Positions 4,606 to 5,008 of a stretch of DNA of 5,008 nucleotides are shown here, piece after piece. This stretch comes from Spirochaetales bacterium (lineage in GTDB: Bacteria; Spirochaetota; Spirochaetia; Sphaerochaetales; Sphaerochaetaceae), in NCBI GenBank assembly GCA_022784805.1, contig JALFYG010000069.1, forward strand, positions 1-5,008, in the 5' to 3' direction. The translations under genes were made by a program, and so were the position numbers. The notes under the pieces are model-generated. The model was not told the DNA's origin and did not search any database. It was given only the letters and a program-made list of their open reading frames with translations. Each line of letters opens with the position of its first letter. Position 1 is the first letter of the stretch.

Positions 4606-5008
4606 TCTACACTACTCTCGATAACGATGAAAAGATAATCTCTCAATGTAAAAGATGGGAGGAAGTCCCATCCATTGCCGTGGATTTTGAAGGTGAATAT
4701 AACCTTCATATCTATGGCGAGCATCTATGTTTGATTCAGATTTATGACAGGGAAGGCTACTATATTATTGACCCTAGGGCAAACGGTGTCACCAAGAAGG
4801 GGCTTGAGACCTTCTTTTCCCTTCCCACAGAGAAGATCTGGTTTGATATACAGGGAGACGCAGCCCTTGTTTATAAAGTCTATGGTCTGAAGATCAACAA
4901 TGTTTACGACGTAAGGGTCCCTGCAAAGATTCTTGGATATAACGGAAATCTCCTGGGCCTGGAAAAAGAATATCTTGGAGTAGAAGTAAACATAAATAAA
5001 AAGAAGAA
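4602..5008 (+). CDS. RNase D-like DEDD 3'-5' exonuclease, 3' end cut by the window
   Basis: The first 135 codons of a gene starting at GTG 4602; its frame has a stop (TGA 4581-4583) just upstream, so this is the only plausible start. GGGGGA (4590-4595) lies 6 nt before it. The protein resembles the RNase D group, which trims the 3' ends of structured RNAs using two metal ions held by four acidic residues. The Exo I motif is IAVDFEGE, with D28 and E30, followed by LCLIQIYD. Exo II is WFDIQGDAALVYKVYG, with D86 likely catalytic, followed by VYDVRVPAKILG. LEKEYLGVEVN agrees with the stretch before Exo III, which lies outside the window. Whether an HRDC domain follows cannot be seen. The GTGA overlap with the WYL gene implies translational coupling. 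RNA is the likely substrate, though related folds act on DNA. Confidence 0.88.
   Translation, partial: MIYTTLDNDEKIISQCKRWEEVPSIAVDFEGEYNLHIYGEHLCLIQIYDREGYYIIDPRANGVTKKGLETFFSLPTEKIWFDIQGDAALVYKVYGLKINNVYDVRVPAKILGYNGNLLGLEKEYLGVEVNINKKK

Noticed and set aside
4449..4724. 91-codon leftward frame across the WYL/nuclease junction
   Set aside because: It lies antisense to two genes with clear domain motifs and has no independent support.

Overview
This window looks like a bacterial chromosome segment of moderate to low GC. It carries three complete genes, one gene cut by the right edge, and possibly the first codons of another cut by the left edge. I cannot name the organism. The style (MATE pump, WYL regulator, Schlafen-type AlbA_2 regulator, sigma-70-like promoters) would fit an anaerobic, host-associated member of the Spirochaetota or Bacillota, but that is a guess.

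Layout, left to right. Bases 1-308 hold no convincing complete gene. They contain a strong leftward promoter with a possible truncated ORF, a terminator-like folded element at 87-135, and a small hairpin just past the end of the next gene. A leftward MATE-family efflux transporter fills 309-1679, with its own promoter and a perfect hairpin in its short leader. Upstream of it, in the same direction, lies a 541-residue protein (1812-3437) with an AlbA_2 domain, a GHKL-type ATP-binding domain and a C-terminal winged helix. A divergent intergenic region follows. To its right a rightward WYL/WCX regulator (about 3658-4605) overlaps by 4 nt the start of an RNase D-like DEDD 3'-5' exonuclease (from 4602, cut at the edge).

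The most interesting signal is a DNA repeat present twice. The leader and promoter of the AlbA_2 gene carry copies of TTGGGGATTGA (as read on the minus strand), four of them spaced exactly 21 bp, plus an inverted copy and an outlying copy. The same arrangement of direct and inverted copies, with the same 21, 21 and 31 bp steps, lies inside that gene. There it is translated as the heptad linker (N/K)LGI(D/E) between the ATPase and the winged helix. Ungapped, the two copies agree at about 65 of 93 positions. Read in the matching frame, the upstream copy spells the same peptide but is broken by stop codons. It overlaps the gene's predicted promoter. Either the gene carries an operator array in both its promoter and its coding sequence, or part of the coding region was duplicated into the promoter.

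How the genes may work together is inference. The AlbA_2 protein probably regulates transcription, perhaps of itself, and the array could also affect the divergent WYL gene. WYL regulators are often ligand- or nucleic-acid-responsive, and here one is translationally coupled to a nuclease. The AlbA_2 gene is visibly more AT-rich than the MATE gene beside it, which fits later acquisition. The MATE transporter has its own promoter and may be functionally unrelated.
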